DNA from: JBGSIC01 sp041751875
GTDB lineage: Bacteria; Bdellovibrionota; FAC87; UBA2466; JACKAF01
Assembly: GCA_041751875.1 (NCBI GenBank)
Contig: JBGSIC010000028.1
Span: forward strand, 1-64,000
DNA: 64,000 bases
Direction: 5' to 3'
Shown here in pieces: positions 5,919-14,498 of the stretch. Position numbers and translations under genes: made by a program. The notes beneath the pieces are model-generated. The model was not told the origin of the DNA and did no database searches. It was given only the letters and a program-made list of their open reading frames with translations. How positions within the stretch are numbered: position 1 is the first letter of the stretch; each line of letters starts with the position of its first letter.

Positions 5919-7940
5919 TCAGTGGGTTGGCGAGGAAGCGGCGGACGCGCGGCTCAACCACGCTCCCCACGTTTCTTTCGGGATGAGTTTTTCATCCTGA
6001 GGAAGAAAAACATGAAGGGTGCGAATCGCGCGCGTGAGCGCAACGTAAAGAACACGTTTGGATTCTTCCAAATCATCGGTCCGCGCTTGTTCTTTGAGAT
6101 TTTGGTAGACGGACGTTTCGACTGACTCTTTTCCTTTGCGGAAGCGCAGACCGAGAGGCAAGCCGGGGCCGTACAAGAAAGGTGGCAACGGTCGCGGAGC
6201 TTGTCTCAGATTATCTACAAGAAGCACGTGATCAAATTCCAAACCTTTTGCGGCGTGCACTGTCATCAAGCGAATCCCACCTGGGCGATCCTGAACGGGA
6301 GAAGGCGAAAATGAGATTTCCTGTTTCTTCCACAGCCGAATCTTTTCCAAAGCTTCCGGCAATAGAAAAGATCCTTCCAATGCTTGCCAGAGTCGCGCGA
6401 ACGCTGCTGTAGAAAGAGGAAAATGATGGGAGTGTTGAAAGAGTTTTTGTAGGACAGGGCCCAGTCGCAGCTCTCCTTCTTCCAAAATATCGAAATACCA
6501 TTGTAAGTGACCGGGACGCTCTGTTCGCAATTTATCGAAAAGAGAAGCACCTTTGAACTGAAAAAGAGAAAGTAATGCTTGATAGGAGTAGCCGCCGTAG
6601 GGAGAGCGCAAAAAAGCCGCGAGTGTCACATCATTGAGTGGATCATTTATCGCCTCCAGGTAGTTCACCACATCGAGTACGCCATAGTTGCGAAACAAGG
6701 ATTGCGCTGTTTTGGCGAGAGCTGGAAGGGTCGCTTTCACCAGAGCCGCTTCGAACTGCGGAATCTTGTCAGAAACCCTAAACAGCAACGCAATGGAATC
6801 ATTGGGGTGCTCTGCATGAAGGGCGGTAACGACCTCGGTTGCACACGCAATCTCCATCGGCGTGGAGGCGGCTCGCGTGGCAGCGCTAGGATAGCGATGT
6901 ACAAAAAAATCCGACAGATGGGCATCCGGGGTGCGACCCGGCTTCATTGCCCGTTCACTCAGGGGAGAGCCAGAAAAAAGCGATGCCGACAGCCCGTTTA
7001 CCATTTCGAGTAAAGGCGCGTAGGTGCGAAAGTTGGTATCCATCGGGATTATTTCACCCTGATGGTCTTTCATCTGTGTCGCCACACTTTCAAAGAGTTT
7101 CAGGTCCGCGCGACGGAAACGGTAGATCGATTGCTTTGGATCGCCGACCACAAAGAGTCGCTCGAGATGATTTCCGGTCAAAAGAGTCAGAAGCTTCCAC
7201 TGCGCGGGACTGGTGTCTTGAAACTCATCCACTAAATAGGCTTTCAGTTGATTGGAAAGCGTATCGCGCACTGCCGAGTGATGCTCCAGTAAATCGACGG
7301 TCAAGGCTTCCAAGTCGTCAAAGCCGTAAACACCGCGCTCATAAAATTCGGTTTCGAGTTTGGTGATAAGCGGACGCAGTGCCGAGCGAAAAAGATCTAC
7401 AACCGGGCCCGATTCTTCGTCTGTCTGAGAGTGAAAAAACAAGCGTCGGTAGCGATATGCTTTCTCGGCGAGTTCTTTCATCTCGCGAGGCGTGTACCAA
7501 CGTACGAGCTGTTTCAGAGTGGTGGCGGGGAGGGTGTTTAACCACTCCGTATAACTTTGCTCAAAGTGTTGGGCAAGTTCAAAGGGTGTCAGAATACTGG
7601 AAATAGGCGGAAGATTAAGGGCACCGCTATACCGGTTGAGAACCTGAAAACAAAAACTATGTAGGGTTCCGATGGTGCGCGTGTGCGCGACTTCTTTGAG
7701 TAATGGCGACTCGGGATCCTTTTCCATGAGTCGCAACACAATGCGTTCTTTTAATTGGTCGGCTGCTTCGTTGGTGAACGTAACCGCCAAAATTTGTGAA
7801 GGAGATAGTCCGGTGCTGAGCAGAGCAAGATAACGTTCCACGAGCACGCGCGTCTTACCGCTTCCTGCCGCGGCGATCACCGCCATGGGGCGATCGAGGA
7901 CTTCTACGGCCGCCCGTTGTTCTGAGGTGAGTTCAATCAT
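5919..7940 (-). CDS. UvrD/AddA-like superfamily 1 helicase (no nuclease domain)
   Basis: A 673-residue SF1A helicase that would unwind DNA 3' to 5' using ATP. Motifs in order: LTSEQRAAVEV (Q/motif 0), Walker A AAAGSGKT near residue 25, LAVTFTNEAA (Ia), LVDEFQDTS (Walker B), GDPKQSIYRFRRAD (III), MTVHAAKGLEFDHVLLVD (V) and YVALTRA (VI). Typical AddA or RecB proteins exceed 1000 residues and carry a C-terminal nuclease; none is present here. The gene begins 6 bp after the AddB-like nuclease gene, so the two are probably one operon and one end-processing complex, with cutting done by the partner. A PcrA/UvrD-like repair helicase is the alternative. Confidence 0.85.
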   Translation of the reverse strand: MIELTSEQRAAVEVLDRPMAVIAAAGSGKTRVLVERYLALLSTGLSPSQILAVTFTNEAADQLKERIVLRLMEKDPESPLLKEVAHTRTIGTLHSFCFQVLNRYSGALNLPPISSILTPFELAQHFEQSYTEWLNTLPATTLKQLVRWYTPREMKELAEKAYRYRRLFFHSQTDEESGPVVDLFRSALRPLITKLETEFYERGVYGFDDLEALTVDLLEHHSAVRDTLSNQLKAYLVDEFQDTSPAQWKLLTLLTGNHLERLFVVGDPKQSIYRFRRADLKLFESVATQMKDHQGEIIPMDTNFRTYAPLLEMVNGLSASLFSGSPLSERAMKPGRTPDAHLSDFFVHRYPSAATRAASTPMEIACATEVVTALHAEHPNDSIALLFRVSDKIPQFEAALVKATLPALAKTAQSLFRNYGVLDVVNYLEAINDPLNDVTLAAFLRSPYGGYSYQALLSLFQFKGASLFDKLRTERPGHLQWYFDILEEGELRLGPVLQKLFQHSHHFPLSTAAFARLWQALEGSFLLPEALEKIRLWKKQEISFSPSPVQDRPGGIRLMTVHAAKGLEFDHVLLVDNLRQAPRPLPPFLYGPGLPLGLRFRKGKESVETSVYQNLKEQARTDDLEESKRVLYVALTRAIRTLHVFLPQDEKLIPKETWGAWLSRASAASSPTH

Positions 7941-7946
7941 GATGGC

Positions 7947-10058
7947 TCATCTCTCCGCGTACCCTGCTGCCTGACGGCAGTGTTCAGTCCAGTCGCAAAC
8001 GTCACAAGTCGCATTGTCGGGTAAAGGTTCAAAGTTTCCTTCTCGGATGCGAAAGGCGAGCTGTTCCATTTGGGTGCGCCCGGTTTCCATGAGCGCGTCC
8101 CAGGCTTCGGGACTTAAAGCGTGTCCCCGCGTTAGCGCTTTGGCAAACACCGGGGCTTCTTCTTTACGCAAGAGACCGCGCTTCAATTCTCCTTTTTTCA
8201 AATCGTAAAAAAGCATCCCGAGGAGCGGTTTTTTCCATTGATCTTCTGCGGCCATTAAATAGACGAGTGCTTGGAAATGACTGCCGTCATTTACATGATT
8301 CGGCGAAAAGCCCACATTTCCGGTTTTGTAGTCGAGTAGTAAAAGCTCGCCCGACGCGCTCTCATCCACGCGGTCAATCTTTCCTCTAAGCCGAATGCCC
8401 TGCCAGCCAAACTCGAAGGGAAGCTCTCTTCCCGTGATTCGACTGCCGGGAAGAAGCCTGCGCAAGTCTTGTTCCAGCAAAAATACGTGCGGCACCATTG
8501 CGTCGAACTGTTCAGTCAAAAACACGTGCCAGGATTCTGTTTCTAATAGAGTAGGTGCGAGACTCGTTAGCGCCTCGACAAAAACGGTCCGCAAAGCAGA
8601 GCGAGAGGAGTCACTGTCCACGATCTCTGTTTGAACCGCGAAAAAGTTTTCTAGAGCTAGGTGAACTGCGCTGCCAAAAAGAAGCGCATATTGCTCTTCC
8701 CACGAACGTTGTTTGTTCAAACGCAAAGCATGAGAGAAAAAATATTGAGAAGGGCAGCGCGCATAAGTTTCTAGCTGTGTGGCGGAAAAGGTGCGATCGG
8801 GTAAGCGTGCGCTGTAGTTCGGGCTCGGCGGTCTTACGGAAGGCGCTTCAATGACCCAAGCCATTTTGGGTTGCGTTTCGAATGGGGCCTGGCTCAACGG
8901 AGAATAAAGCGCGCGGGGAAAACGGGCTTCATTTAAAGTCCCGCGCCAGGTCGCTTGTCGGCGTTCGCGCTCTTCTATTAAGCGAGGCAAGGCAAAACCC
9001 TCGCGCCACAATAGTTCGGTTTCTTCCCAATCCAAAGCAAGTTCCGGTGATTCGGCTTTGAGAAACTGCGCGCCGACAAATTCATGTAAGCGCTTGTCCT
9101 GTCGCGCACGAACCGGGTGAAAGGGAACAATCTGCACGCCTTTTGTTCCTGGAGTAGGAGCGTAGTACTGCACGGAAAGCGCCATGCCATCCACGGGCTG
9201 ATGCGTTTGGGTCAAACTTTGTGAGAGTGAAAGACGCTCACTCAAAGGGCGATCCCGGTCCCGACGAAGCGCCCAGGTAAAAGCATGTTTGGCGGCGAGA
9301 GTTTGCGCGGTAGCCGATCGTAAAAAGGGAGAGACAGAATGAGGTACACGGTAGTGTGTGAGTAAAAATTCCAGGAAACTCAGTTCGTGCGCCTCACCGG
9401 AAAAGGGTATCAAGATGTTTTTTGCCGATTCGCCTCGAACTAGGGAACGGGCGATACGCGCGGCTAAGCGTTCGAGTAAAACTTCGTTGGCCCCGCGAAG
9501 AAGTAAACCTGGTTTTTCTTGTGAGTCATTAAAAGCATAGTCAGCGGCCGACGACAGACGGACTGCCGTAATGTCGGGCACGTAGCTGAGCGCACGCGAT
9601 ACTTCCGCAAAGAGAGGAGAGGGATGAGACGACGCTTGAATACAAACCACTTCACCCTTGAGAGGGGATTCGAGGGAACTTTCCTTAATCGCTTCAATCC
9701 AGGCCCAAGTGTCCGCCGCGAGATCTTTGGCGAGCGGAGAAGCAAGGTACCGATCAAAGAGTTCACGCAACCGCTTGTGTTTCGGTGCGGGGGGAAGGAA
9801 AGAAAAACAGTAGTCGACGTCTTGCTCGGAAAGCACCAGGGCTTCACGCAATTTTTCAATCGTGGTCAAAAAACGGCGACTAAAAACGCGTTCAGCTGGT
9901 GTGAGCCAGCTTTCAAAAGTGTTCAGACGAAAAAGAGGATCGGGAATCGGAACGAACTGCGAAAAGCGGAAGTAGGAGGCGGAATTTTCCGGATAGAGCG
10001 CGAGATAACTCGCGTGCAACGCATCGCATTCAAAGAGGAGAGATTCCGCCTGTGCCAT
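7947..10058 (-). CDS. AddB-like PD-(D/E)XK exonuclease with Fe-S cluster motif
   Basis: About 703 residues. The C-terminal half holds a RecB-family nuclease: YARCPSQYFF (first cluster Cys), GKIDRVD, then LLLLDYKTG with catalytic D and K. It ends with CDVCDWTEHC, completing a four-Cys set like the iron-sulfur staple of AddB/AdnB. The N-terminal half resembles the inactive helicase-like part of AddB and shows no intact Walker A. The frame is open to an ATG at 10154, but that would overlap the divergent DUF503 gene. The ATG at 10058 is preferred, although neither start has a clear Shine-Dalgarno sequence. Role inferred with the adjacent helicase: resection of double-strand breaks for recombination. 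Confidence 0.8.
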   Translation of the reverse strand: MAQAESLLFECDALHASYLALYPENSASYFRFSQFVPIPDPLFRLNTFESWLTPAERVFSRRFLTTIEKLREALVLSEQDVDYCFSFLPPAPKHKRLRELFDRYLASPLAKDLAADTWAWIEAIKESSLESPLKGEVVCIQASSHPSPLFAEVSRALSYVPDITAVRLSSAADYAFNDSQEKPGLLLRGANEVLLERLAARIARSLVRGESAKNILIPFSGEAHELSFLEFLLTHYRVPHSVSPFLRSATAQTLAAKHAFTWALRRDRDRPLSERLSLSQSLTQTHQPVDGMALSVQYYAPTPGTKGVQIVPFHPVRARQDKRLHEFVGAQFLKAESPELALDWEETELLWREGFALPRLIEERERRQATWRGTLNEARFPRALYSPLSQAPFETQPKMAWVIEAPSVRPPSPNYSARLPDRTFSATQLETYARCPSQYFFSHALRLNKQRSWEEQYALLFGSAVHLALENFFAVQTEIVDSDSSRSALRTVFVEALTSLAPTLLETESWHVFLTEQFDAMVPHVFLLEQDLRRLLPGSRITGRELPFEFGWQGIRLRGKIDRVDESASGELLLLDYKTGNVGFSPNHVNDGSHFQALVYLMAAEDQWKKPLLGMLFYDLKKGELKRGLLRKEEAPVFAKALTRGHALSPEAWDALMETGRTQMEQLAFRIREGNFEPLPDNATCDVCDWTEHCRQAAGYAER

Positions 10059-10117
10059 TGGGGGCGACTTTACTTTGCTGGCGCTTTCCGTCAACCTTCG
10101 TTCGAAAAGGAGCGTGA

Positions 10118-10453
10118 ATGGATCCTCTAACCATCGGTGTAGCCGCTGTGGCATTGAATCTGCGGCATGCGCGCAATCTCAAGGACAAGCGCCAAATTCT
10201 AAATGGGTTGAAGCAGAAACTACGCAACGCGGGTTTTAGTGTGAGTGAGTTTGATGTGAGCGAACACCCACAACGGGCGGGAGTGGGTTATTCGTATATC
10301 GCTGCTAATCCTGCACAAGTGGAAACTGCACTGAAAGAAGCCGAGTCACTTTTTATTGGGGACTGGGAAGTCGTGCGGGGGGAAACCGATCTACTCGAGT
10401 TTGATTTCGAGAAGAGCGAAGACGTTCAGAACTATTGGGATAGTCTGCTCTAA
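10118..10453 (+). CDS. DUF503 (YlxP-like) family protein
   Basis: A 111-residue protein of the DUF503 family: it begins with a beta strand IGVAAVALNLRHA, followed by the conserved NLKDKRQIL segment, and ends in LLEFDFEK. Members are small alpha/beta proteins often found near rbfA/infB; the biochemical role is not settled. The ATG is preceded by GGAG with five-base spacing. It is divergent from the AddB-like gene and convergent with the HAMP protein, so it is likely monocistronic. Confidence 0.75.
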   Translation: MDPLTIGVAAVALNLRHARNLKDKRQILNGLKQKLRNAGFSVSEFDVSEHPQRAGVGYSYIAANPAQVETALKEAESLFIGDWEVVRGETDLLEFDFEKSEDVQNYWDSLL

Positions 10454-10457
10454 CTAG

Positions 10458-10952
10458 TTAGGCGCGTTTCTTTTGACTAAGCGCCGACAGGTGGGATTCT
10501 CGCACTTGATTAACGAGTTCTTCTAATTCGGGGAACTCATCGTTTTTTCGGAGACGAAAGGGCCGAGACCAGTCACCGCGCGCAAAAAGCTGCAGGTGTC
10601 GTTCTAGAGCGGCGATAGGACCGATGAGTTTGCGCGTAACAAAAAACGAAGACGTAAACATTACCGAGATTGAAAAGATAAATAAGAGAAAGAGTGAAAT
10701 TTCTAGAAGCTGCTGTTCCTGGCGCACAATTTCCACCACTTGCGCTGAGATGCCCAATTCGTCGCCCATGAACAAGCTGTAGTTGCGTTGAATAAACCAA
10801 GCCATCACCGAGATCATAACGAGGCTGACGAAACCCGCTGCGATGGACAAGTACGCCGCGTACTTCAGCTGAACAGGGAGTTTCGGACCTCGCCCTTGTC
10901 GATTTTGGGGATGATGGGGTGCCATGGGATTTAGGACGCCTTCTACTCTCAT
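10458..10952 (-). CDS. Membrane protein with HAMP-like linker, no output domain
   Basis: 164 residues with two predicted membrane helices (about 30-52 and 80-105), separated by a short periplasmic loop. A HAMP-like stretch follows: GPIAALERHLQLFARGDWS, then FRLRKNDEFPELEELVNQV. The protein ends about 15 residues later, so no kinase, cyclase or methyl-accepting domain is attached. Its ATG overlaps the stop of the upstream ArsA-like gene (ATGA), so translation is probably coupled. It may relay a membrane signal to a partner or scaffold the ATPases; that is inference. Confidence 0.65.
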   Translation of the reverse strand: MRVEGVLNPMAPHHPQNRQGRGPKLPVQLKYAAYLSIAAGFVSLVMISVMAWFIQRNYSLFMGDELGISAQVVEIVRQEQQLLEISLFLLFIFSISVMFTSSFFVTRKLIGPIAALERHLQLFARGDWSRPFRLRKNDEFPELEELVNQVRESHLSALSQKKRA

Positions 10953-11971
10953 TTTAGCAGGAAACGGCCGAGCTGCGTAAGAGAGTTCACGTCGCTAAGC
11001 GGCACATCGAGCTTAGGGATAAAGAAGAAGGGAAACTCGGGCATTTCCTTCTTAAAACGCTCGACCCAAAGCTGCTGGGCCTCGTAGAGGGAATGATAAT
11101 AATGCAGCAGGTCACGGATCGCGCCCTCTTCGCTCCCGGGGGCGGGACAAGGGGGTTCGAGACGATTGAGTGCGACACCGGCCAGAGGAATCCCGGCCTC
11201 TTTGAGTTTTTGAATAAAGCCTTTGGATTCCAAAAAGCGGACTTCATTGGCGATGGTGACCAAAAGGAAAGCGGTCTCGGGGCCTTTGAGAAGTTTGATC
11301 ACATCCAAATGTCGCTGACGAAACCCTGCCTGCATGCCCGAAAAATTTTCCAGTAAGGAACTAAAAGAGGCCATGAACTCGCTGCCGAAGATTTTCTGAA
11401 AGAGGGTTAGCGTAATTTTGGTTCCAGTTCGAAACAGCTTCATGTAGCCCGGCGTGTTTCCCTGAAACCAACGAAACACCGAGTTGTCCATGAAATCGGC
11501 AAGGCGCTCGGGAGCGGAAAAGAGATCCAGAGCGTTTTGGCTGGGCGGTGTATCGACGACAACTTTGTCGAACTGTTTATCGGTGGCAAATTCAAGCAGG
11601 CGCTCCATCGCCGCGTATTCATGGGTACCGCCGAGACTATCCACCATAGTTCGGTAAATCGGGTGATTTAAAATCGCACTCGCTTGCTCGGGAGATCCGG
11701 CGAAACGTTTGATGAGCTTATCAAAGTAGTGTTGCGTATCAAGCATCGAGGCGAAAAGCTCCCCTTTGGGCAGAGGTACTTTCTGTAAATCCGATTGAAA
11801 GGATTCGCATCCCAAGGCTTGCGCGAGTCTCTTTGCCGGATCCACTGTCAGCACTACTGTGCGGTGACCTTGGCTGGCGAGTTCGACGGCGAGAGACGCG
11901 GCCAAGGTAGTTTTGCCAACTCCACCGGGACCGCCGATCAGAAAAACACGTTTTTCGAGGAGTTTGCTCAT
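10949..11971 (-). CDS. ArsA/Get3-like P-loop ATPase (second of pair)
   Basis: A 340-residue ATPase of the ArsA/Get3 branch of SIMIBI P-loop proteins. The deviant Walker A is GGPGGVGKTTLAAS near residue 14, switch I is TVDPAKRL, and the switch II aspartate lies in VVDTPPSQNALDL. The C-terminus contains NEVRFLESKGFIQKL and VALNRLEPP, as in ArsA homologues. It starts inside the stop of the first ArsA-like gene (ATGA) and ends inside the start of the HAMP gene. Tandem ArsA-like genes of this kind occur in myxobacteria and relatives; a role in arsenite export is not supported, since no arsB or arsR is nearby. A membrane-protein targeting or localisation role is possible. Confidence 0.8.
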   Translation of the reverse strand: MSKLLEKRVFLIGGPGGVGKTTLAASLAVELASQGHRTVVLTVDPAKRLAQALGCESFQSDLQKVPLPKGELFASMLDTQHYFDKLIKRFAGSPEQASAILNHPIYRTMVDSLGGTHEYAAMERLLEFATDKQFDKVVVDTPPSQNALDLFSAPERLADFMDNSVFRWFQGNTPGYMKLFRTGTKITLTLFQKIFGSEFMASFSSLLENFSGMQAGFRQRHLDVIKLLKGPETAFLLVTIANEVRFLESKGFIQKLKEAGIPLAGVALNRLEPPCPAPGSEEGAIRDLLHYYHSLYEAQQLWVERFKKEMPEFPFFFIPKLDVPLSDVNSLTQLGRFLLK

Positions 11972-12828
11972 TGGGCACCCAACTCCGATGCGAGTTCATC
12001 CACGAGTTCTTCGGGACGTGAAGGTGTTTTGTGTGTATGTCGAAGGAGAGGCAGGCCCAACGACTCAAGCGGTTTTTGATTCAGTTCTTCTTCTTCTCGT
12101 CTTGAGAGGTACCTTTCTGCCCACTGGCGCACTTCAGGTTTAAGTTCCTCGAGGGGGCCGATATTCTCAAACTCGGGCGTGCATCGGTTGATGTGTAAAA
12201 AACCAAACGGGTAGGGACCAATCTTATCGAGTTGCTCTTTTAACTGCCCACACTCTGTGACCGGTAACTCTTCGGGGAGTGTGACGAGATCGAGGCGTGT
12301 GGTCGGGGCGCGGAACATGCCAAGTATTTTTTCCGCATCACGATGGATAAATCCCGCGGGAAATAGCTTGTGGACTCCTTGAGGAGACTTGAAAAAAGTG
12401 ACAGCGTGTCCGCTACTCGGAAGGTCTACCAAAATAAGATCAAACTCCCCGCGCTGGGCAAGGTCGTAGATCTTTCCCGCGACTACGGTTTCCCCAATGC
12501 CAGGTGCGGCGCGCACAAAAGTTTTGAAAATGGGATTGTTGAACGCGATTTCGAAAACCTTCTCGAACTTCAAAATACGTAGGGCGTATTCCTTGAACGC
12601 TTCCATGGTGTCGACGCGCAGGTGTGTGATTCCAGGAAAATGATAAAGCGGTGCTTCTTGATCCTCCAAAGGGGTCCAATGGACGACACACACCTTCTTG
12701 TTGTTTTTTTCGCACAGTCGGGCGGTTGCCCAAACTAAGGTGGATTTGCCAACGCCGCCTTTGCCCGTGAAAAATAGGACTTTGCGTTTTAGGCAGTCGT
12801 TTAAGTAAGAGGGGCTTGAGTCAGTCAC
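11968..12828 (-). CDS. ArsA/Get3-like P-loop ATPase (first of pair)
   Basis: About 286 residues. The deviant Walker A FTGKGGVGKSTLV lies near the N-terminus, and the switch II segment is LVDLPSSGHAVTF. It is shorter and more divergent than its neighbour, which suggests a heterodimeric ATPase or a specialised paralogue rather than a recent duplicate. The frame is open upstream to a TTG at 12903, adding a basic and hydrophobic stretch. The GTG at 12828, about 15 residues before the P-loop, fits family length better, but neither start has a clear ribosome-binding site. First gene of the operon with the second ATPase and the HAMP protein. Confidence 0.75.
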   Translation of the reverse strand: MTDSSPSYLNDCLKRKVLFFTGKGGVGKSTLVWATARLCEKNNKKVCVVHWTPLEDQEAPLYHFPGITHLRVDTMEAFKEYALRILKFEKVFEIAFNNPIFKTFVRAAPGIGETVVAGKIYDLAQRGEFDLILVDLPSSGHAVTFFKSPQGVHKLFPAGFIHRDAEKILGMFRAPTTRLDLVTLPEELPVTECGQLKEQLDKIGPYPFGFLHINRCTPEFENIGPLEELKPEVRQWAERYLSRREEEELNQKPLESLGLPLLRHTHKTPSRPEELVDELASELGAQ

Positions 12829-13159
12829 CGGCGAGAGAATAATAGAAAAAAGTGAAAGCGTCAGTAGGTGCCTGCGGACTTTCCGGATCTTAACGCGTCG
12901 CAAAGTACGGGAACTCCGTCCTGGCGCGGACCATAGTCAGATGCCGTCTGAATAGTGGCGTTGATCGCGAAAGAAATGGTGCGGTGATTTCGGCGGAAAG
13001 CCTTAGTGCTAGCGCCTTTCGAGCGAAAATGAAATCGTCGCGGATTACGCCGCTATTTAAGGAAAGCGCGTACGGAGAAATCTGCGTTCATTCTTGACAC
13101 TTACGGCTGTTCCCTCGATAAAAAGCTGTTCAAAGAACGCCTGAGAGGATTTTAAAGAC
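12829..13159. other. Intergenic region between ArsA-like operon and bc-complex operon
   Basis: A divergent spacer of about 330 bases with no convincing gene. The only clear signal is the promoter at 13094-13122 for the Rieske operon. The 5' half is covered by the weaker upstream extension of the ArsA-like frame. Confidence 0.6.
13094..13122 (+). promoter_or_regulatory. Sigma70-type promoter of the bc-complex operon
   Basis: A perfect TTGACA at 13094-13099, a 17-bp spacer and GATAAA at 13117-13122, about 38 bases before the Rieske ATG. Position and spacing fit a housekeeping promoter for the four respiratory genes. Confidence 0.6.
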
Positions 13160-13681
13160 ATGCCTGCACCTAAGTTTCCTGAAGTGCCTGAGGCAATGAG
13201 CCGAAGGAGCTTCGTTTCCTGGATCGCGGTTGGCTGGGTCGGCTTTGGTGCCGCCATGGCCACAGGTTTGACCGCGGTGGGCAGACTTTTCTTTCCCAAC
13301 GTCACTTTTGAGCCGCCCCAGAAGTTTAAGGCGGGTTTTCCGACTGAATTCGACATCAATAAGGTGGATGAGCGTTTCAAAAAGCGCTACGGCGTTTGGA
13401 TTGTGCGCGATGAACGCGGGATTTACGCGCTCAGTACGGTCTGCACCCACTTGGGTTGCACGCCAAACTGGCTTGAAGGCGAACAAAAATTTAAGTGCCC
13501 CTGCCATGGCAGCGGGTTTTACAAGACCGGGATCAATTTTGAAGGCCCCGCACCGCGGCCTCTAGAGCGCTTCCAGATAGCTCTCGCGGAAGACGGGCAG
13601 ATCCTGATTGATAAGGACAAGAAGTTCCAAGAAGAAAAGGGGCAGTGGGCGGATCCCGCTGCTTTCTTGGAACTCGCGTAG
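13160..13681 (+). CDS. Rieske [2Fe-2S] protein of a cytochrome bc/b6f-type complex
   Basis: A 173-residue Rieske protein, which takes an electron from quinol and passes it to cytochrome c. The two cluster motifs are CTHLGC (C95, H97, C100) and CPCHGSG (C113, C115, H116). The N-terminus has a Tat-like SRRSF motif followed by a membrane anchor (about 18-40), as expected for export of a folded cluster protein. GAGAGG lies upstream of the ATG, though somewhat distant. It is the first gene of an operon with cytochrome b6-like, subunit IV-like and multihaem cytochrome genes. Confidence 0.92.
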   Translation: MPAPKFPEVPEAMSRRSFVSWIAVGWVGFGAAMATGLTAVGRLFFPNVTFEPPQKFKAGFPTEFDINKVDERFKKRYGVWIVRDERGIYALSTVCTHLGCTPNWLEGEQKFKCPCHGSGFYKTGINFEGPAPRPLERFQIALAEDGQILIDKDKKFQEEKGQWADPAAFLELA

Positions 13682-13689
13682 GAGCGGTA

Positions 13690-14475
13690 ATGGCTAAAGT
13701 CGGACTTATCGAATCAATCACCAAGTCCCAAGCCTGGAAGTCTATCTTTCGGCATGGGCCCCCCACAAACGCGCGCAATAAAGTTCTCGCCGTTTTGATG
13801 AATGTGTTTCTGCACCTTCATCCGATTCGGATGAAAAAGTCGGGCGTGCGGATGAGTTTTACCTGGTGCATGGGTGGCATCACGTTTTTCCTCTTTATTG
13901 TGGAAACGGTAACCGGCGTGCTCCTGATGTTTTACTACCGCCCGACCGCGGAATTTGCCTACGCCGACATCATCGCTCTGCGCGAGCATGTTCCCATTGG
14001 GATCATGCGCGAAGTTCACCGCTGGGGAGCCCATCTCATGGTGATCGCCGTGTGGTTGCACATGTTCCGTGTCTTTTTGACCGGCTCCTACAAGCCGCCG
14101 CGGGAATTTAACTGGGGTATCGGCGTTATTTTGCTCACCCTGACATTACTTTTAAGTTTTACGGGCTATCTGTTGCCTTGGGATCAGCTAGCTATTTGGG
14201 CGATTACGGTAGGTTCGAACATGGCGCGTGCCACGCCTTTCTTGGGTCACGAAGGTCCGGGGGCGTCTCTTATCAATATGCTCTTGGGCTTTGAGGTCGT
14301 ACACTCTGGTAGCGATGCGCGTTTCGCGCTACTGGCGGGTCGAGTGGTAGGTGAAGCGACGCTTTTACGTTTCTACGTGTTACACTGCATTTTTATTCCG
14401 CTAGTCGCAGCGCTTTTAATGGCCGTTCATTTCTGGCGTGTGCGCAAAGACGGGGGGATCTCCGGTCCGTTATAG
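13690..14475 (+). CDS. Cytochrome b N-terminal (b6-like) subunit
   Basis: 261 residues with four membrane helices carrying the two b haems. Haem-ligand helices are visible around REVHRWGAHLMVIAVWLH and near the end in VLHCIFIPL followed by AVHFWRV. The FTGYLLPWDQ segment is the conserved loop of cytochrome b. It ends at the length of b6, so the b subunit is split as in b6f complexes. The ATG at 13690 follows GGAGCGGTA closely; a longer frame from 13645 overlaps the Rieske gene and is rejected. Confidence 0.92.
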   Translation: MAKVGLIESITKSQAWKSIFRHGPPTNARNKVLAVLMNVFLHLHPIRMKKSGVRMSFTWCMGGITFFLFIVETVTGVLLMFYYRPTAEFAYADIIALREHVPIGIMREVHRWGAHLMVIAVWLHMFRVFLTGSYKPPREFNWGIGVILLTLTLLLSFTGYLLPWDQLAIWAITVGSNMARATPFLGHEGPGASLINMLLGFEVVHSGSDARFALLAGRVVGEATLLRFYVLHCIFIPLVAALLMAVHFWRVRKDGGISGPL

Positions 14476-14498
14476 CCACAACCAAGACAGAGTAGCTC

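Noticed and set aside
10059..10154. N-terminal extension of the AddB-like nuclease
   Set aside because: It would overlap the well-supported divergent DUF503 start; the ATG at 10058 leaves room for a promoter.
10949..12828. Arsenic resistance operon
   Set aside because: ArsA-like ATPases are present but there is no arsB, arsR, arsC or arsD, and the third gene is a HAMP protein.
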